DNA of 49,568 nt from Spirochaetota bacterium (GCA_003246895.1 QKCL01000079.1:1-49568); one strand, 5' to 3'; positions 28,406 to 38,699 are shown, counted from the stretch's first letter. Notes: generated by a model from the sequence alone, not told the origin. Made by a program: numbers and translations.

Positions 28406-30487
28406 ATGGCTAGGAATCTGCCGATCAGCAGAACGCGGAATATAGGGATTATGGCACATATTGATGCCGGAAAAACTACATTGACTGAAAGAATTCTCTA
28501 TTATACAGGAAAGACTCATAAACTGGGAGAAGTTCATGAAGGGACTGCTGAAATGGACTGGATGGTTCAGGAGAAGGAGAGGGGTATAACCATTACCGCT
28601 GCTGCAACAACATGCAGCTGGAAAAACTGCAATATAAACATTATTGATACTCCAGGCCATGTTGATTTTACAATGGAAGTTGAAAGAAGTCTTCGTGTCC
28701 TTGATTCGGCAATTGCAGTTTTTGATGGTGTGGCCGGTGTTGAACCCCAGTCGGAAACTGTCTGGAGACAGGCTGATAAATATCATGTACCCAGAATATG
28801 TTTTGTAAACAAAATGGACCGTATTGGAGCTGACTATTACCGATGTATTGATATGATCAGGGAAAAGCTTAATGCAGATCCACTGCCAATGCATATGCCC
28901 ATCGGCATTGAAAGTGATTTTTCCGGAGTGGTGGATCTTGTTGAGATGAAATCCCTCATATGGGACGATCCAACAGGGAAAAATATAGAAGTACGGGATA
29001 TTGATTCATCATTGCTTGAAAAAGCTTCAAAAATGCATGAAGAACTTGTTGAAAAGGTTTCTGAATTTGATGATGAATTAATGCATAAGTTCATTGAAGG
29101 AGAGGAGTATTCTGTTGAGGAACTTAAGTCGGCCATCCGAAATGCCACTGTTAAAAGTAATCTTTTTCCTGTTTTTTGCGGTACAGCGCTAAAGAACAAA
29201 GGGGTTCAGACTGTACTGGATGCTGTTGTTGACTATCTGGCCTCTCCTAAGGATATACCTGCTGTTGAAGGTCATGATATTAATGATGAAACAGTTATGG
29301 TTAAGCGTGAAGCGGACGACAAAGAGCCTTTTTGCGGCTTAATCTTTAAAATAATGACGGATTCGCATGTTGGAAAACTGTGTTTTATGCGTGTTTATTC
29401 CGGAATGATGAAGTCCGGCGAACAGGTGCTGAATGTATCTCTTGGCAAGAAAGAGAGAATAAACAGATTTTTGAGAATGCATGCGAATCACCGCGAGGAT
29501 GTTACCGATATTTATACCGGCGATATAATTGCTCTCGTGGGTCTAAAAAATGTCAGAACCGGTGATACAATAACTTCTCTTGATTCTCCACTGCTTCTTG
29601 AGAGGATGGATTTTCCAGAGCCGGTTATTTCCATTGCAATTGAATTGAAGTCAAAGGCTGATCAGGATAAGCTCAACAATGCTCTCCAGAGGCTTGAAGA
29701 GGAAGATCCGACATTTAAGAAAGAAGTTAATCCAGATACAGGACAGCTTATAATTTCAGGTATGGGTGAACTTCATTTAGATATTATTGTTGACAGACTT
29801 CTTAGGGAATTTAACATACCTGCAAATATCGGTAAACCGCAGGTAACATATAAGGAAACTGTTACGGCGACTGCTCAGGCTGAGCATCTTTACGATAAAC
29901 CAATTGCCGGAAAAGAAAGTTTTGGGCACGTAAAAATTGCAGTTTTTCCCGGTGTATCAGGTTCAGGTCTGGTAGTGGAAAATGAAATTAAAACATTTCT
30001 ACCAGAGCAGATATTGAAGGAGATAATAGCCGGTTTAAATGATTCCATGCAGGGCGGTGTAATTGCCGGTTATAAGATGGATGATATAAAAGTTGCAGTT
30101 CTCGGTGCAGATTATGATGAGACTAAATCTGTGGATACTGCATACAGAATTGCATCAAATCATGCTCTAAAAGAGGCGGCAAGGATTGCCTCTCCGACTT
30201 TGATGGAGCCTGTGATGAAGCTTGAAGTTGTTCTGCCGGATGAATATACCGGTGATATAATTAACGATTTAAACTCTAGACGTGGTAAGATAGAAAATAT
30301 AGATATAAGAAATGAGTTAAAGGTGATAGATGCACTGATTCCTCTCTCTGAGACCTTTGGTTATGCAACCTCTGTACGATCAATGAGTCAGGGACGCGCG
30401 AGTCACACACTTATATTTTCTCATTATGAACAGGTTCCGGAGACTGTAATGAGCAGAATACTGGGCCGTTTTAGCGGATTAATTTAA
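28406..30487 (+). CDS. fusA: Elongation factor G
   Basis: A 693-residue translocase GTPase. G1 AHIDAGKTT (residues 17-25), switch I '[11 protein letters not shown]', G3 DTPGHVD, G4 NKMD and G5 SAL-like 'GTALKN' are present. Domains II-V follow, including the domain IV tip '[16 protein letters not shown]' region and C-terminal '[14 protein letters not shown]'. It is the full-length canonical type, unlike the more distant TypA upstream in this window. The ribosome binding site is TAAGG. It is the last gene before a 305-base non-coding gap. Confidence 0.95.
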   Translation: MARNLPISRTRNIGIMAHIDAGKTTLTERILYYTGKTHKLGEVHEGTAEMDWMVQEKERGITITAAATTCSWKNCNINIIDTPGHVDFTMEVERSLRVLDSAIAVFDGVAGVEPQSETVWRQADKYHVPRICFVNKMDRIGADYYRCIDMIREKLNADPLPMHMPIGIESDFSGVVDLVEMKSLIWDDPTGKNIEVRDIDSSLLEKASKMHEELVEKVSEFDDELMHKFIEGEEYSVEELKSAIRNATVKSNLFPVFCGTALKNKGVQTVLDAVVDYLASPKDIPAVEGHDINDETVMVKREADDKEPFCGLIFKIMTDSHVGKLCFMRVYSGMMKSGEQVLNVSLGKKERINRFLRMHANHREDVTDIYTGDIIALVGLKNVRTGDTITSLDSPLLLERMDFPEPVISIAIELKSKADQDKLNNALQRLEEEDPTFKKEVNPDTGQLIISGMGELHLDIIVDRLLREFNIPANIGKPQVTYKETVTATAQAEHLYDKPIAGKESFGHVKIAVFPGVSGSGLVVENEIKTFLPEQILKEIIAGLNDSMQGGVIAGYKMDDIKVAVLGADYDETKSVDTAYRIASNHALKEAARIASPTLMEPVMKLEVVLPDEYTGDIINDLNSRRGKIENIDIRNELKVIDALIPLSETFGYATSVRSMSQGRASHTLIFSHYEQVPETVMSRILGRFSGLI

Positions 30488-30631
30488 AAAAATATATTTT
30501 TTATTTTACAAAACGGAAGCATTTTTTAAGTTTGTTTTATGTAATTTATCAAATAAAACTTTAATCTTTTTTTGAAAAAATACATCTTTATTGTATTATT
30601 GGTAAATAAAGCGAAAATTTCGTATTTTTAC

Positions 30632-30708
30632 TTGACAGAATAACGAGATTTTTTTTTATTTCAAAAACTCGTATGTTTTTTTGACTGCGGGTTAATTGTG
30701 TAGATACA
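30632..30708 (+). promoter_or_regulatory. Promoter region of tuf in a 305-base gap
   Basis: The gap 30488-30792 contains no gene and is very AT-rich. Two promoter matches are visible: TTGACA (30632-30637) with TTTTAT (30654-30659), spacer 16; and TTGACT (30681-30686) with GATACA (30703-30708), spacer 16. A perfect 8-bp hairpin, GCAATTTT-TTTG-AAAATTGC, follows at 30711-30730 in the leader, and AAGGAG stands before the ATG at 30780. An own promoter would suit the high demand for EF-Tu. Confidence 0.45.
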
Positions 30709-30792
30709 GTGCAATTTTTTTGAAAATTGCAGGTTTTAGGCCTCGATAAATGTAATTATGTGTAAACACTAAAAAAGTTAAGGAGACTTATA

Positions 30793-32007
30793 ATGGCTAA
30801 GGAAAAATTTGAAAGGACCAAACCACACGTTAATGTGGGTACAATTGGGCACATTGACCATGGTAAAACTACTTTAACAGCTGCTATAACAAAAGTACTT
30901 CATGTTGAGTATGGTACAGGAAAGGCTGTAAACTTTGACGAGATAGATAACGCGCCAGAGGAAAAACAGAGAGGTATCACTATTGCTACTTCTCACCAGG
31001 AATATGAGACAGATAAGAGACATTATGCTCACGTAGACTGTCCTGGACACGCTGACTATATTAAAAACATGATTACTGGTGCTGCTCAGATGGATGCAGC
31101 GATACTTGTAGTTGCTGCTACGGATGGAGCAATGCCACAAACAAGAGAGCACGTTCTTCTTGCTCACCAGGTAAACGTACCATATATGGTAGTTTTCCTT
31201 AATAAAGTAGATATGCTTGATCCATCTGACAGAGATGAAATGGTTGAGCTTGTTGAAATGGAGATCAGAGAGCTGTTAAGCAGTAATGATTTTCCAGGAG
31301 ATGATGTTCCTGTAATTCCAGGTTCAGCACTTAGGGCTATGGAAGCTGCAGAAGCCGGCAATAAAGATGATGAGTGGTTCAGATCTGTTGTAAAACTTGC
31401 AGAAGCTCTTGATTCATATGTTCCAGAGCCAACAAGGGATACTGATAAGCCATTCCTTATGCCAGTAGAGGACGTTTTCTCTATTACAGGACGTGGTACT
31501 GTTGTAACAGGAAGAATTGAAAGAGGTGTTATTAAAACTGGTGAAGAAATTGAAATTATCGGTTTTAAACCTACTGCTAAATCAGTATGTACTGGTGTTG
31601 AGATGTTCAGAAAAATTCTTGATGAAGGATTTGCTGGAGATAACGTAGGATGCCTTCTTAGAGGTGTGGGAAGAGAAGACGTTGAAAGAGGTCAGGTACT
31701 TGCTAAGCCAGGCTCTATTACTCCTCATACTAAATTTGCTGGCAGGGTTTACGTTCTTAAGAAAGAAGAAGGTGGAAGACACACTCCTTTCTTTGCAAAC
31801 TACAGACCTCAGTTCTATTTCAGAACAACTGACGTTACAGGTAGTATAGAGCTTCCTGCTGGTGTGGAAATGGTTATGCCAGGTGATGACGTTGATGTAA
31901 CTGTAACTCTTATTGTTCCGGTTGCAATGGAAGAAGAACTCAGATTTGCAATCCGTGAAGGTGGAAGAACTGTTGGAGCGGGTGTTGTAACAAAGGTAAT
32001 TGAGTAA
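30793..32007 (+). CDS. tuf: Elongation factor Tu
   Basis: A 404-residue GTPase that delivers aminoacyl-tRNA. G1 GHIDHGKTT (residues 19-27), switch I '[16 protein letters not shown]', G3 DCPGHAD, G4 NKVD and G5 SAL are intact; domains II and III end '[17 protein letters not shown]'. It is about ten residues longer than the E. coli protein, partly from '[15 protein letters not shown]' near residue 185. Codon use differs from the neighbours: by my count 13 of 21 prolines are CCA and none is CCC, which fits very high expression. Own promoter region upstream, hairpin downstream. Confidence 0.97.
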   Translation: MAKEKFERTKPHVNVGTIGHIDHGKTTLTAAITKVLHVEYGTGKAVNFDEIDNAPEEKQRGITIATSHQEYETDKRHYAHVDCPGHADYIKNMITGAAQMDAAILVVAATDGAMPQTREHVLLAHQVNVPYMVVFLNKVDMLDPSDRDEMVELVEMEIRELLSSNDFPGDDVPVIPGSALRAMEAAEAGNKDDEWFRSVVKLAEALDSYVPEPTRDTDKPFLMPVEDVFSITGRGTVVTGRIERGVIKTGEEIEIIGFKPTAKSVCTGVEMFRKILDEGFAGDNVGCLLRGVGREDVERGQVLAKPGSITPHTKFAGRVYVLKKEEGGRHTPFFANYRPQFYFRTTDVTGSIELPAGVEMVMPGDDVDVTVTLIVPVAMEEELRFAIREGGRTVGAGVVTKVIE

Positions 32008-32031
32008 TAAATTTACTGAAGATATACCAAA

Positions 32032-32058
32032 CAATTGCCAGGCTTTGCCTGGCAATTG
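32032..32058 (+). terminator. Hairpin between tuf and rpsJ
   Basis: CAATTGCCAGGC-TTT-GCCTGGCAATTG is a perfect 12-bp stem with a three-base loop, 24 bases after the tuf stop and 27 bases before rpsJ. It lacks a strong T run, so partial termination with read-through into the S10 run is likely. Confidence 0.65.
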
Positions 32059-32085
32059 CTATCTAAAAAAAATAGGGTGACAAAA

Positions 32086-32403
32086 GTGACGAAGCTAGCA
32101 GGACAGCGAATCAGGGTAAAGTTGAGATCATATGATGCAAAATTGTTGGATCAGTCAACTGAGAAGATAGTTTCAACTACAAACAGAAGTGGAGCAAAAA
32201 TTGCAGGTCCCATACCATTGCCTACAAAAATTGAAAAGTTTTGCGTATTGAGATCTCCACATGTTAATAAAAAATCGCGTGAGCAGTTTGAGATCAGAAC
32301 TCATAAGAGATTAATCGATATAATTGAACCGAATTCAGATACAGTAGAAGCGTTGATGAAACTTGAACTTCCAGCGGGAGTTTCTGTTGATATTAAATCT
32401 TAA
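32086..32403 (+). CDS. rpsJ: 30S ribosomal protein S10
   Basis: A 105-residue 30S head protein that also binds the NusG KOW domain and NusB. The family pattern '[19 protein letters not shown]' and '[21 protein letters not shown]' (in two parts) is clear. The start is taken as GTG 32086, five bases after AGGGTGA; GTG 32077 is within that binding site, and starts further upstream would run through the tuf hairpin. First gene of the S10-spc-alpha run. Confidence 0.94.
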   Translation: MTKLAGQRIRVKLRSYDAKLLDQSTEKIVSTTNRSGAKIAGPIPLPTKIEKFCVLRSPHVNKKSREQFEIRTHKRLIDIIEPNSDTVEALMKLELPAGVSVDIKS

Positions 32404-32410
32404 TAAAAGA

Positions 32411-32472
32411 ATTAACTTTTGCTAGTTAATATATATGAATAATAAATGAGTATTCCTGTTTGCAGGATTACT
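32411..32472 (+). promoter_or_regulatory. Two hairpins in the rpsJ-rplC gap
   Basis: ATTAACT/AGTTAAT (32411-32430, perfect 7 bp, six-base loop) is followed by AGTA-T-TCCTG/CAGGA-T-TACT (32449-32472, nine pairs with one T-T mismatch). They lie in the only large gap (107 bases) of the otherwise tightly packed S10 run, just before rplC. Their place suggests a control or processing element. Confidence 0.4.
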
Positions 32473-32510
32473 TAAATGATGAATAATATAAATCAGTGAT
32501 GGGTAAAGTG

Positions 32511-33128
32511 ATGAAAAAGGCACTAATAGGAAGAAAGATTGGCATGACACAATTTATAAAAGAAGATGGAACGGTTGTGCCTGTAACAGCATGTGAATTA
32601 GGTCCATGTGTTGTTGTTCAAAAGAAAACAGAAGAGAAAGATGGTTACTCAGCGTTAAAGCTGGGATTTGTGGATCAGAAAGAAAGCAGACTTACAAAAC
32701 CTATAGCTGCTGATCTAAAAAAGAAAAATATCTCACCTAAGAAATATTTTGCAGAAGTTGGTGATTTCGATAAAGAGTTGCAGGTGGGCAGTGAATTAAA
32801 CTGTACTATTTTTAATGAAGATGAAACTGTGCAGGTGACCGGTGTTTCCAAGGGACATGGTTTTGCAGGTGTAATCAAAAGATACGGATTCGGTGGTGGT
32901 AGAACAACTCACGGTTCTCACTTCCATAGAGCTCCCGGTTCAATAGGTGCTTGTGCCTATCCAAGTGAAGTTTGGAGAGGGAAAAAGATGCCTGGTAGAT
33001 TTGGTAACAAGAATGTAACTGTAAAAAATTTGAAAATTGTTAAAATTATCGCTGAAAAGAATATCGTTCTTATTTCAGGCGCAATACCAGGTACAAGAAA
33101 TTCTTTAATCAAAGTTGCAGAGAAATAG
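32511..33128 (+). CDS. rplC: 50S ribosomal protein L3
   Basis: A 205-residue early-assembly 23S rRNA-binding protein whose loop reaches the peptidyl transferase centre. It begins 'MKKALIGRKIGMTQ' and has the tip sequence 'GGGRTTHGSHFHRAPGSIG'. ATG 32511 gives the normal N terminus; ATG 32499 and GTG 32496 are in frame but have no binding site. rplD follows ten bases after the stop, with GGTAGAAG upstream. Confidence 0.95.
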   Translation: MKKALIGRKIGMTQFIKEDGTVVPVTACELGPCVVVQKKTEEKDGYSALKLGFVDQKESRLTKPIAADLKKKNISPKKYFAEVGDFDKELQVGSELNCTIFNEDETVQVTGVSKGHGFAGVIKRYGFGGGRTTHGSHFHRAPGSIGACAYPSEVWRGKKMPGRFGNKNVTVKNLKIVKIIAEKNIVLISGAIPGTRNSLIKVAEK

Positions 33129-33138
33129 GCGGTAGAAG

Positions 33139-33774
33139 ATGAAAGTTGATAAATATTCAATAAAAGGAGACCTGCTTGGACAGATTGAACTGTCTGATGA
33201 AGTCTTTGGCGCAGAAGTAAATGATGTTCTTATATATGAGTACATTAAAGCTGCAAATGCTAATCTCAGGCAGGGAACACATGCTACTAAGGAAAGAGCA
33301 GCTGTAAGTGGTGGTGGTGCAAAACCATGGAGACAAAAAGGAACTGGTCGTGCAAGAGCAGGTTCTTCAAGATCACCTATCTGGAGAGGTGGTGGTACAG
33401 TATTTGGTCCAAGACCAAGGGATTATGGGATCCAGCTTCCCAAAAAGATGAAAAAAGCTGCATTTATTTCAATATTTTCTCAAAAAGCAAAAGTTGGTGC
33501 TGTAAAGGTTGTTGAGGATTTTTCTATTGCTGATGGGAAAACAAAAGACGTTGCAGTGATCGGAAAGGCTTTATCAATTACAAAGGGGCTTCTCGTTTCC
33601 GGTAAAAATGATACTGACGATTCATTACTGAAAAGAGCTATTAGAAATATATCATGGTTTAAGTACAATAATGTTAACAGACTGTCCGGAAGGGATATAT
33701 TTTACTCAAAAGAGCTTGTTATTACAGAAAGTGCAGTTAATCAAATAAATGAAAAATTTGGCAAGGTGAAGTAA
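33139..33774 (+). CDS. rplD: 50S ribosomal protein L4
   Basis: A 211-residue protein lining the peptide exit tunnel. The tunnel loop 'VSGGGAKPWRQKGTGRARAG' (about residues 56-75) and 'WRGGGTVFGPRPRDY' are conserved. In E. coli, L4 represses the S10 operon by attenuation; a matching leader was not recognised in front of rpsJ, although two hairpins precede rplC. rplW starts one base after the stop. Confidence 0.95.
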   Translation: MKVDKYSIKGDLLGQIELSDEVFGAEVNDVLIYEYIKAANANLRQGTHATKERAAVSGGGAKPWRQKGTGRARAGSSRSPIWRGGGTVFGPRPRDYGIQLPKKMKKAAFISIFSQKAKVGAVKVVEDFSIADGKTKDVAVIGKALSITKGLLVSGKNDTDDSLLKRAIRNISWFKYNNVNRLSGRDIFYSKELVITESAVNQINEKFGKVK

Positions 33775-33775
33775 T

Positions 33776-34060
33776 ATGAATTCAAATGATGTTATTATTA
33801 AGCCGGTTATTTCTGAAAAATCAACTGCGCTTATGGAAGATAATAAATATGTTTTTAAAGTAGCCATGTCATCAAATAAGTTGATGGTAAAGCAGGCACT
33901 TAAGGAGCTTTTTGGAGTTACTCCTGAAAAGGTTAATATCGTAAATGTTCGCGGAAAGAATCGCAGACTTCGTTATAGAGTTGGGAAAAGAGCTGCCTGG
34001 AAAAAGGCAATTGTGACACTGACTGCTGGTGATTCAATTGCAATATTTGATGAAAAATAA
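33776..34060 (+). CDS. rplW: 50S ribosomal protein L23
   Basis: A 94-residue protein at the tunnel exit, the docking site for trigger factor and SRP. It begins with the family pattern 'DVIIKPVISEKSTALMEDNKY' (split at residue 20) and ends in the basic 'GKNRRLRYRVGKRAAWKKAIV'. Length is standard. Translated directly behind rplD, with a 31-base gap to rplB. Confidence 0.95.
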   Translation: MNSNDVIIKPVISEKSTALMEDNKYVFKVAMSSNKLMVKQALKELFGVTPEKVNIVNVRGKNRRLRYRVGKRAAWKKAIVTLTAGDSIAIFDEK

Positions 34061-34091
34061 TTACTTGATGTTATTCTAAAAGGTAAAGAAA

Positions 34092-34919
34092 ATGGCAATA
34101 AAAAAGTTTAGACCGATAACACCAACTCAAAGATACAAGACTGTTCTTGAAAAAAAAGAGATCACTTCTGAGAATCCTCATAAGCCGCTTACTAAAGGAA
34201 AAACAGGTGATGCCGGAAGAGGTTTTAAAGGACAGATCAGTGTTAGAAGAAGAGGTGGTGGTCACAAAAGGAAATTGAGATTAATCGATTTTAAAAGAAA
34301 TAAATTTGGAATTCCAGGGAATGTAGTATCTGTTGAGTATGATCCAAACAGATCTGCCAATATTGCACTGATTTCGTATGTTGACGGTGAAAAAAGATAT
34401 ATAATTGCCCCGGATTCTCTCGCAGTAGGGGATAAGATCGTTTCAGGTGAAACAGTTGAAATTAAGCCCGGCAATGCAATGCCTTTAAAGAATGTCCCGC
34501 TTGGATCTAATATTTACAATATAGAATTGCATAAAGGTAAAGGCGGTCAGATAGCAAGATCCGCCGGTACAACAGCAGTTCTTACTGCTAAAGAAGGTGA
34601 CTATTGCCTGGTCAAACTTCCTTCAGGAGAAATTAGGAAGATTCACAAGGATTGTTACACAACTCTCGGTGAAGTCGGAAACAAAGATCATATCAATGTT
34701 ACTGTTGGTAAGGCTGGACGTTCACGATGGATGAATAAACGTCCAAAAGTCAGAGGTTGTGCCATGAACCCTGTTGATCACCCGCTTGGTGGTGGTGAGG
34801 GTAAATCAGCTGGTAAAAGACATCCAGTGTCTCCTACAGGTGTTCCTGCTAAAGGTTATAAAACCAGAAAGAAACACAAATACAGTGATGATTATATAAT
34901 TAAGAGAAGGAAAGGCTAA
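34092..34919 (+). CDS. rplB: 50S ribosomal protein L2
   Basis: A 275-residue protein needed for subunit joining and peptidyl transfer. Conserved segments: '[18 protein letters not shown]' and C-terminal '[19 protein letters not shown]', which holds the histidine near the catalytic centre, then '[16 protein letters not shown]'. Length is normal. rpsS begins two bases after its stop, using a binding site inside the end of this gene (AGAAGGAAAGG). Confidence 0.97.
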   Translation: MAIKKFRPITPTQRYKTVLEKKEITSENPHKPLTKGKTGDAGRGFKGQISVRRRGGGHKRKLRLIDFKRNKFGIPGNVVSVEYDPNRSANIALISYVDGEKRYIIAPDSLAVGDKIVSGETVEIKPGNAMPLKNVPLGSNIYNIELHKGKGGQIARSAGTTAVLTAKEGDYCLVKLPSGEIRKIHKDCYTTLGEVGNKDHINVTVGKAGRSRWMNKRPKVRGCAMNPVDHPLGGGEGKSAGKRHPVSPTGVPAKGYKTRKKHKYSDDYIIKRRKG

Positions 34920-34920
34920 T

Positions 34921-35205
34921 ATGGCAAGATCGATAAAAAAAGGACCATATGTAGATCCTAAATTATTCAAGAAAATAGAAGAAATTAATTCCAGTAATTC
35001 AAAGAAAACCATTAAAACATGGTCGAGAAGATCTACAATTTTCCCGGAAATGATCGGGCATACATTAATGGTTCATAATGGAAAGACCTTTGTACCTGTT
35101 TATGTAACCGAAAATATGATTGGTCATAAGCTAGGTGAATTTTCTCCTACAAGAAACTACAGAGGTCATACAAGTAAAGATGATAAAGTAGCTAAGAAGA
35201 GATAG
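34921..35205 (+). CDS. rpsS: 30S ribosomal protein S19
   Basis: A 94-residue 30S head protein contacting S13 and the A-site finger. It starts '[20 protein letters not shown]' and has '[22 protein letters not shown]' in the two usual parts and '[14 protein letters not shown]'. Standard length. The start follows rplB by one base; rplV follows after 15 bases. Confidence 0.97.
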   Translation: MARSIKKGPYVDPKLFKKIEEINSSNSKKTIKTWSRRSTIFPEMIGHTLMVHNGKTFVPVYVTENMIGHKLGEFSPTRNYRGHTSKDDKVAKKR

Positions 35206-35220
35206 ATAAGAGGGTAATAA

Positions 35221-35559
35221 ATGGAAGCATCAGCGGTATCAAAATACAATAGATTGTCAGCTCAGAAAGCAAGACTAGTGGCTAATGAAATAAGAGGTTT
35301 CTCTTTGCCAGAAGCGATTGATGTACTTAAACATATGCCAAAGAAGGGTGCAAAAATTATCCTTAAAGCTCTTCATTCAAGTGGTGCAAATGCAAAAGTT
35401 CAGAATCCTGATATAATTGATGATGCACTTTTTATAAAAAAGATTGCAGTCGATGAAGGTCCTACTCTCAAGAGATTCCAGGCGCGTGCAAGAGGCCGTG
35501 CAAACAGGATCAGAAAGCGTACATGCAATATCACTATAATATTGTCAGATGAAAATTAA
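35221..35559 (+). CDS. rplV: 50S ribosomal protein L22
   Basis: A 112-residue protein that lines the exit tunnel opposite L4. It contains '[15 protein letters not shown]' near the N terminus and the long beta-hairpin '[20 protein letters not shown]', the macrolide-related loop, with no obvious deletion. GAGGG precedes the ATG. Fifteen bases separate it from rpsC. Confidence 0.97.
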   Translation: MEASAVSKYNRLSAQKARLVANEIRGFSLPEAIDVLKHMPKKGAKIILKALHSSGANAKVQNPDIIDDALFIKKIAVDEGPTLKRFQARARGRANRIRKRTCNITIILSDEN

Positions 35560-35573
35560 TTAAGGATAAGAAT

Positions 35574-36254
35574 ATGGGTCAGAAGGTTAATCCAATTGGA
35601 ATCAGATTAGGGATCAATAGAACATGGGATTCTGTTTGGTATGATGAAAAAAAGCAGTACAAATCAAATCTGCATGAAGATCTTAGAATAAAAAAATTTG
35701 TTATTAAAGAAAAGAAAAATGCAGGAATTGCAAAGGTAACAATAGAGAGATTTCCTGATCGTTTAAATGTAAATATTCAGGCTTCAAGACCAGGTGTACT
35801 GATAGGCAAAAAGGGAGCTGATATTGAAGAACTAAAAAACAAGCTTCAGAAACTTGCAAGCAAGACTGTATATATAAATATCGTTGAAGTTAAAAAACCT
35901 GAAAGAAATTCATCTCTCATAGCTCAGCAGATAGCTCAGCAGATAGAATCAAGGTTTCCTTATCGAAGAGCAGTTAAGCAGGCAATAACAAATGCCATTA
36001 GAGGCGGAGCTCTTGGAATAAAAATAGTTATATCAGGCAGACTTAATAATGCTGAAATGGCCAGAACAGAGATATATAAAGAAGGACGAGTTCCTCTTCA
36101 TACTCTAAGAGCAGATATAGATTATGGTTTTGCTGAATCTCTTACTACATTTGGTCTAACCGGAATAAAAGTCTGGTTGTATAACGGAAATGTGCTGTCA
36201 AAAGATCAGGATGATAGTGAAGATAAATATCAAGTAAAAAGAAAAACCAGGTAG
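35574..36254 (+). CDS. rpsC: 30S ribosomal protein S3
   Basis: A 226-residue protein at the mRNA entry channel. It opens '[19 protein letters not shown]', has the KH-domain GxxG motif in '[18 protein letters not shown]', and the C-terminal '[20 protein letters not shown]'. A charged tail of about 18 residues (Asp/Glu then Lys/Arg) ends the protein. AAGGA precedes the ATG. Confidence 0.97.
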   Translation: MGQKVNPIGIRLGINRTWDSVWYDEKKQYKSNLHEDLRIKKFVIKEKKNAGIAKVTIERFPDRLNVNIQASRPGVLIGKKGADIEELKNKLQKLASKTVYINIVEVKKPERNSSLIAQQIAQQIESRFPYRRAVKQAITNAIRGGALGIKIVISGRLNNAEMARTEIYKEGRVPLHTLRADIDYGFAESLTTFGLTGIKVWLYNGNVLSKDQDDSEDKYQVKRKTR

Positions 36255-36270
36255 GTAAGGGTTATTTACT

Positions 36271-36678
36271 ATGTTAATGCCAAAAAGAGTTAAACACAGA
36301 AAAGTACATCGCGGAAGAATGACTGGGCCTGCTGAAAGAGGAACAGACGTATCATTCGGTGAATTCGGCCTTAAATCAGTTGAATCGGGCAAAATCACAA
36401 GCAGACAGATTGAAGCTGCAAGGGTAGCAATAAATAGAAAGGTAAAAAGGGGAGCAAAGCTCTGGATTAGAATTTTTCCTGATTACCCATTTACAAAAAA
36501 ACCAGCAGAAACCAGGCAAGGTAAAGGTAAAGGAAATCCTGAAGGATTTGTTGCAAGAATCAAGCCAGGTAGAATACTTTTTGAAATAGCAGGTGTTGAA
36601 GAGGAGCTTGCAAGAACAGCATTGCTCAGCGCTTCAAATAAACTACCTGTTAAAACAAAAGTAGTTTCTGCTGACTAA
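36271..36678 (+). CDS. rplP: 50S ribosomal protein L16
   Basis: A 135-residue protein near the A site and central protuberance. The N terminus '[19 protein letters not shown]' is typical, so the first ATG (36271) is kept. '[20 protein letters not shown]' and '[18 protein letters not shown]' cover the A-site loop. Standard length; 30 bases before rpmC. Confidence 0.97.
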   Translation: MLMPKRVKHRKVHRGRMTGPAERGTDVSFGEFGLKSVESGKITSRQIEAARVAINRKVKRGAKLWIRIFPDYPFTKKPAETRQGKGKGNPEGFVARIKPGRILFEIAGVEEELARTALLSASNKLPVKTKVVSAD

Positions 36679-36707
36679 AAAAAGAGTGAGCCAGAGGCAT
36701 AAGAGAT

Positions 36708-36914
36708 ATGAAAGGTAAATTAGAAGAATTAACAAACGAAGAACTTGACAAAAGTCTTGCTGATTCTAAAGAATCACTTCGTAAGGAAAGATTTAAATCT
36801 GTAACTAGTAAAGTTGATAATCCAAAGAAAATTAACTCTCTTAAGAAACAAATTGCAAGAATATTAACATTGAAGAGAGAATATCAACTTGGGAAAAGAA
36901 CCCCAAAAGGGTAA
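36708..36914 (+). CDS. rpmC: 50S ribosomal protein L29
   Basis: A 68-residue two-helix protein near the tunnel exit, part of the SRP and trigger factor platform. The pattern 'ELTNEELDKSLADSKESLRK' and 'ILTLKREYQLGKR' fits L29 well. AGAGATATG gives a short-spaced binding site. rpsQ begins 24 bases downstream. Confidence 0.94.
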   Translation: MKGKLEELTNEELDKSLADSKESLRKERFKSVTSKVDNPKKINSLKKQIARILTLKREYQLGKRTPKG

Positions 36915-36937
36915 ATAATTTGCGGAGATGATATAAA

Positions 36938-37189
36938 ATGGCATCGAATAAAAAACAATTGATTGGAAAAGTAGTTAGTAACAAGATGGATAAAACTATT
37001 GTAGTTGAAATCGAAGATCTTGTTATGCACAGACTTTATAAAAAATCTGTAAAAACTACAAAGAAAGTTAAGGGCCATGATGAAAAGAATGTATGTTCTA
37101 TTGGAGATATTGTAAGAGTTGAAGAAACAAGGCCTTTATCAAAAGATAAAAGATACAGACTGATTGAAATTATAGAAAAGGTTAAATAG
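36938..37189 (+). CDS. rpsQ: 30S ribosomal protein S17
   Basis: An 83-residue OB-fold protein that organises the lower 30S body early in assembly. It shows '[20 protein letters not shown]', '[17 protein letters not shown]' and '[20 protein letters not shown]', all typical. GGAG is eleven bases ahead of the ATG. rplN begins ten bases later. Confidence 0.96.
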   Translation: MASNKKQLIGKVVSNKMDKTIVVEIEDLVMHRLYKKSVKTTKKVKGHDEKNVCSIGDIVRVEETRPLSKDKRYRLIEIIEKVK

Positions 37190-37198
37190 AGGTTAGTC

Positions 37199-37591
37199 AT
37201 GATACAGCCCCAGACTATACTTGAAGTCGCTGATAACACAGGCGTTAAAAAAGTAATGTGTATTAAAGTCCTTGGTGGGTCAAAAAGGAGATATGCATCA
37301 GTTGGTGATATAATTGTAGTTGCAGTAAAAGACTCCCAACCATCATATGGTCTTAAAGATTCAACAGGAAAAAAAGTTCACAATAAATCTGTTTTAAAAG
37401 CAGTTGTTGTAAGAACAAAAAAACCTGTTAGGAGAAAAGATGGTTCATACATAAGATTTGATGATAATGCTGTTGCAATCATTGATGCTAAAAATGAACC
37501 TAAAGGATCAAGGATTTTTGGTCCTGTTGCCAGAGAGCTTAGAGAAAAAGATTTCATGAAAATTGTTTCTCTTGCTCCTGAAGTACTTTAA
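37199..37591 (+). CDS. rplN: 50S ribosomal protein L14
   Basis: A 130-residue intersubunit-face protein that contacts 16S helix 14 and binds the silencing factor RsfS. Flanking regions are canonical: '[21 protein letters not shown]' in two halves, '[18 protein letters not shown]' and '[19 protein letters not shown]'. Between them the hairpin around residues 45-64 (37331-37390) is about eight residues longer than in E. coli, which explains the extra length over the usual 122-123. Confidence 0.96.
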   Translation: MIQPQTILEVADNTGVKKVMCIKVLGGSKRRYASVGDIIVVAVKDSQPSYGLKDSTGKKVHNKSVLKAVVVRTKKPVRRKDGSYIRFDDNAVAIIDAKNEPKGSRIFGPVARELREKDFMKIVSLAPEVL

Positions 37592-37605
37592 AAGGATTTA
37601 TAAAA

Positions 37606-37947
37606 ATGGAAAAAGTTAAAGTTGTGAACAACAAAACTAAACTTAAGGTAAATGATAACGTAGTAGTTGTCAGTGGTGCTGATAGGGGGAAAAGAGGAAA
37701 AATCCTTAAAATTGATGCAAACAGCAGCAGAGTGATTGTTGAAGGTATCAATAAGAAAACCAAATATTTAAGAGCCACACAGGAAAACCCCCAGGGCGGA
37801 ATGGTAAATATTGAATTCCCCATTCATATTTCAAATGTGATGTTATTTTGTGAGAAAAGCAAGAAACCAACCCGTGTAGGAATCGAAATTACTGATAAAT
37901 CTAAAAACAGAATCAGTAAAAAAAGTGGGAAGAGCATAGATAAGTAA
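37606..37947 (+). CDS. rplX: 50S ribosomal protein L24
   Basis: A 113-residue assembly-initiator protein with a KOW motif: '[20 protein letters not shown]' at residues 12-31. '[20 protein letters not shown]' follows as in other L24 proteins. The C terminus is Lys/Ser-rich. It starts 15 bases after rplN, with AAAAGGA before the ATG. Confidence 0.96.
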   Translation: MEKVKVVNNKTKLKVNDNVVVVSGADRGKRGKILKIDANSSRVIVEGINKKTKYLRATQENPQGGMVNIEFPIHISNVMLFCEKSKKPTRVGIEITDKSKNRISKKSGKSIDK

Positions 37948-37958
37948 GGGTATTGACC

Positions 37959-38507
37959 ATGCAAGTAAGATTAAAAGAAGAATATAATAATAAATACAAA
38001 TCAAACTTGATGGAAAAGTTTAATTTTAAATCCATCATGGAAGTTCCAAAACTTGAGAAAATTGTTCTTAATGTTGGTATGGGAGATGCCCATTCTAATG
38101 CAAATTATCTAAATTCAGTTATTGACGAACTCACTGCCATAACAGGTCAAAAAGCTGTTAAGACTGTAGCCAGTAAATCAATAGCCAATTTCAAGATAAG
38201 AGAAGGATATGAAGTTGGATGCCGTGTTACTCTGAGAGGGAATAAAATGTATGAATTCCTTGACAGATTAATCAACATTGCATTACCTCGTGTAAGGGAC
38301 TTTAAAGGAATATCTCCTAAAGCGTTTGATACATCCGGAAACTATAATTTTTCAATAAGAGAGCAGATTATATTTCCTGAAATAAATTTTGATAAGACTG
38401 AAAAAATACATGGCATAAATGTTACGATTGTAACAACTGCTAAAAATAAAGAAGAAGGCTTTGCGCTTCTTAAAGAGTTCAAAATGCCTTTTAAGGAACA
38501 GGGGTAA
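37959..38507 (+). CDS. rplE: 50S ribosomal protein L5
   Basis: A 182-residue central-protuberance protein that binds 5S rRNA and contacts P-site tRNA. Seen: '[16 protein letters not shown]', '[20 protein letters not shown]' and '[19 protein letters not shown]'. ATG 37959 has AAGGG eight bases before it, which is better than TTG 37953. rpsN starts seven bases after the stop. Confidence 0.96.
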   Translation: MQVRLKEEYNNKYKSNLMEKFNFKSIMEVPKLEKIVLNVGMGDAHSNANYLNSVIDELTAITGQKAVKTVASKSIANFKIREGYEVGCRVTLRGNKMYEFLDRLINIALPRVRDFKGISPKAFDTSGNYNFSIREQIIFPEINFDKTEKIHGINVTIVTTAKNKEEGFALLKEFKMPFKEQG

Positions 38508-38513
38508 ACTACA

Positions 38514-38699
38514 ATGGCAAAGACTAGTATGATAGCAAAGCATAGAAGAGATGCTAAATTTCAGGTTAGGCAACACAATAGATGTGGTATTTGTGGAAGG
38601 CCTAGAGGGTACATGAGAAGATTCGATATGTGCCGTATATGCTTCAGAAAGCTTGCCAGTGAAGGACAAATTCCTGGTGTAACAAAGTCATCTTGGTAG
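38514..38699 (+). CDS. rpsN: 30S ribosomal protein S14, zinc-binding type Z
   Basis: A 61-residue short S14 with the zinc knuckle C24-x2-C27 and C40-x2-C43, in '[22 protein letters not shown]'-like order (given here in part). It ends '[11 protein letters not shown]' as usual for the zinc form. Cells with only this form depend on zinc for it; no zinc-free paralogue is in the window. CAGGGG stands before the ATG, overlapping the end of rplE. Confidence 0.96.
   Translation: MAKTSMIAKHRRDAKFQVRQHNRCGICGRPRGYMRRFDMCRICFRKLASEGQIPGVTKSSW

Noticed and set aside
32035-32085. Longer N terminus of S10 starting at ATG 32035
   Set aside because: It would translate the tuf-rpsJ hairpin and add residues absent from S10 proteins; GTG 32086 has a proper binding site.
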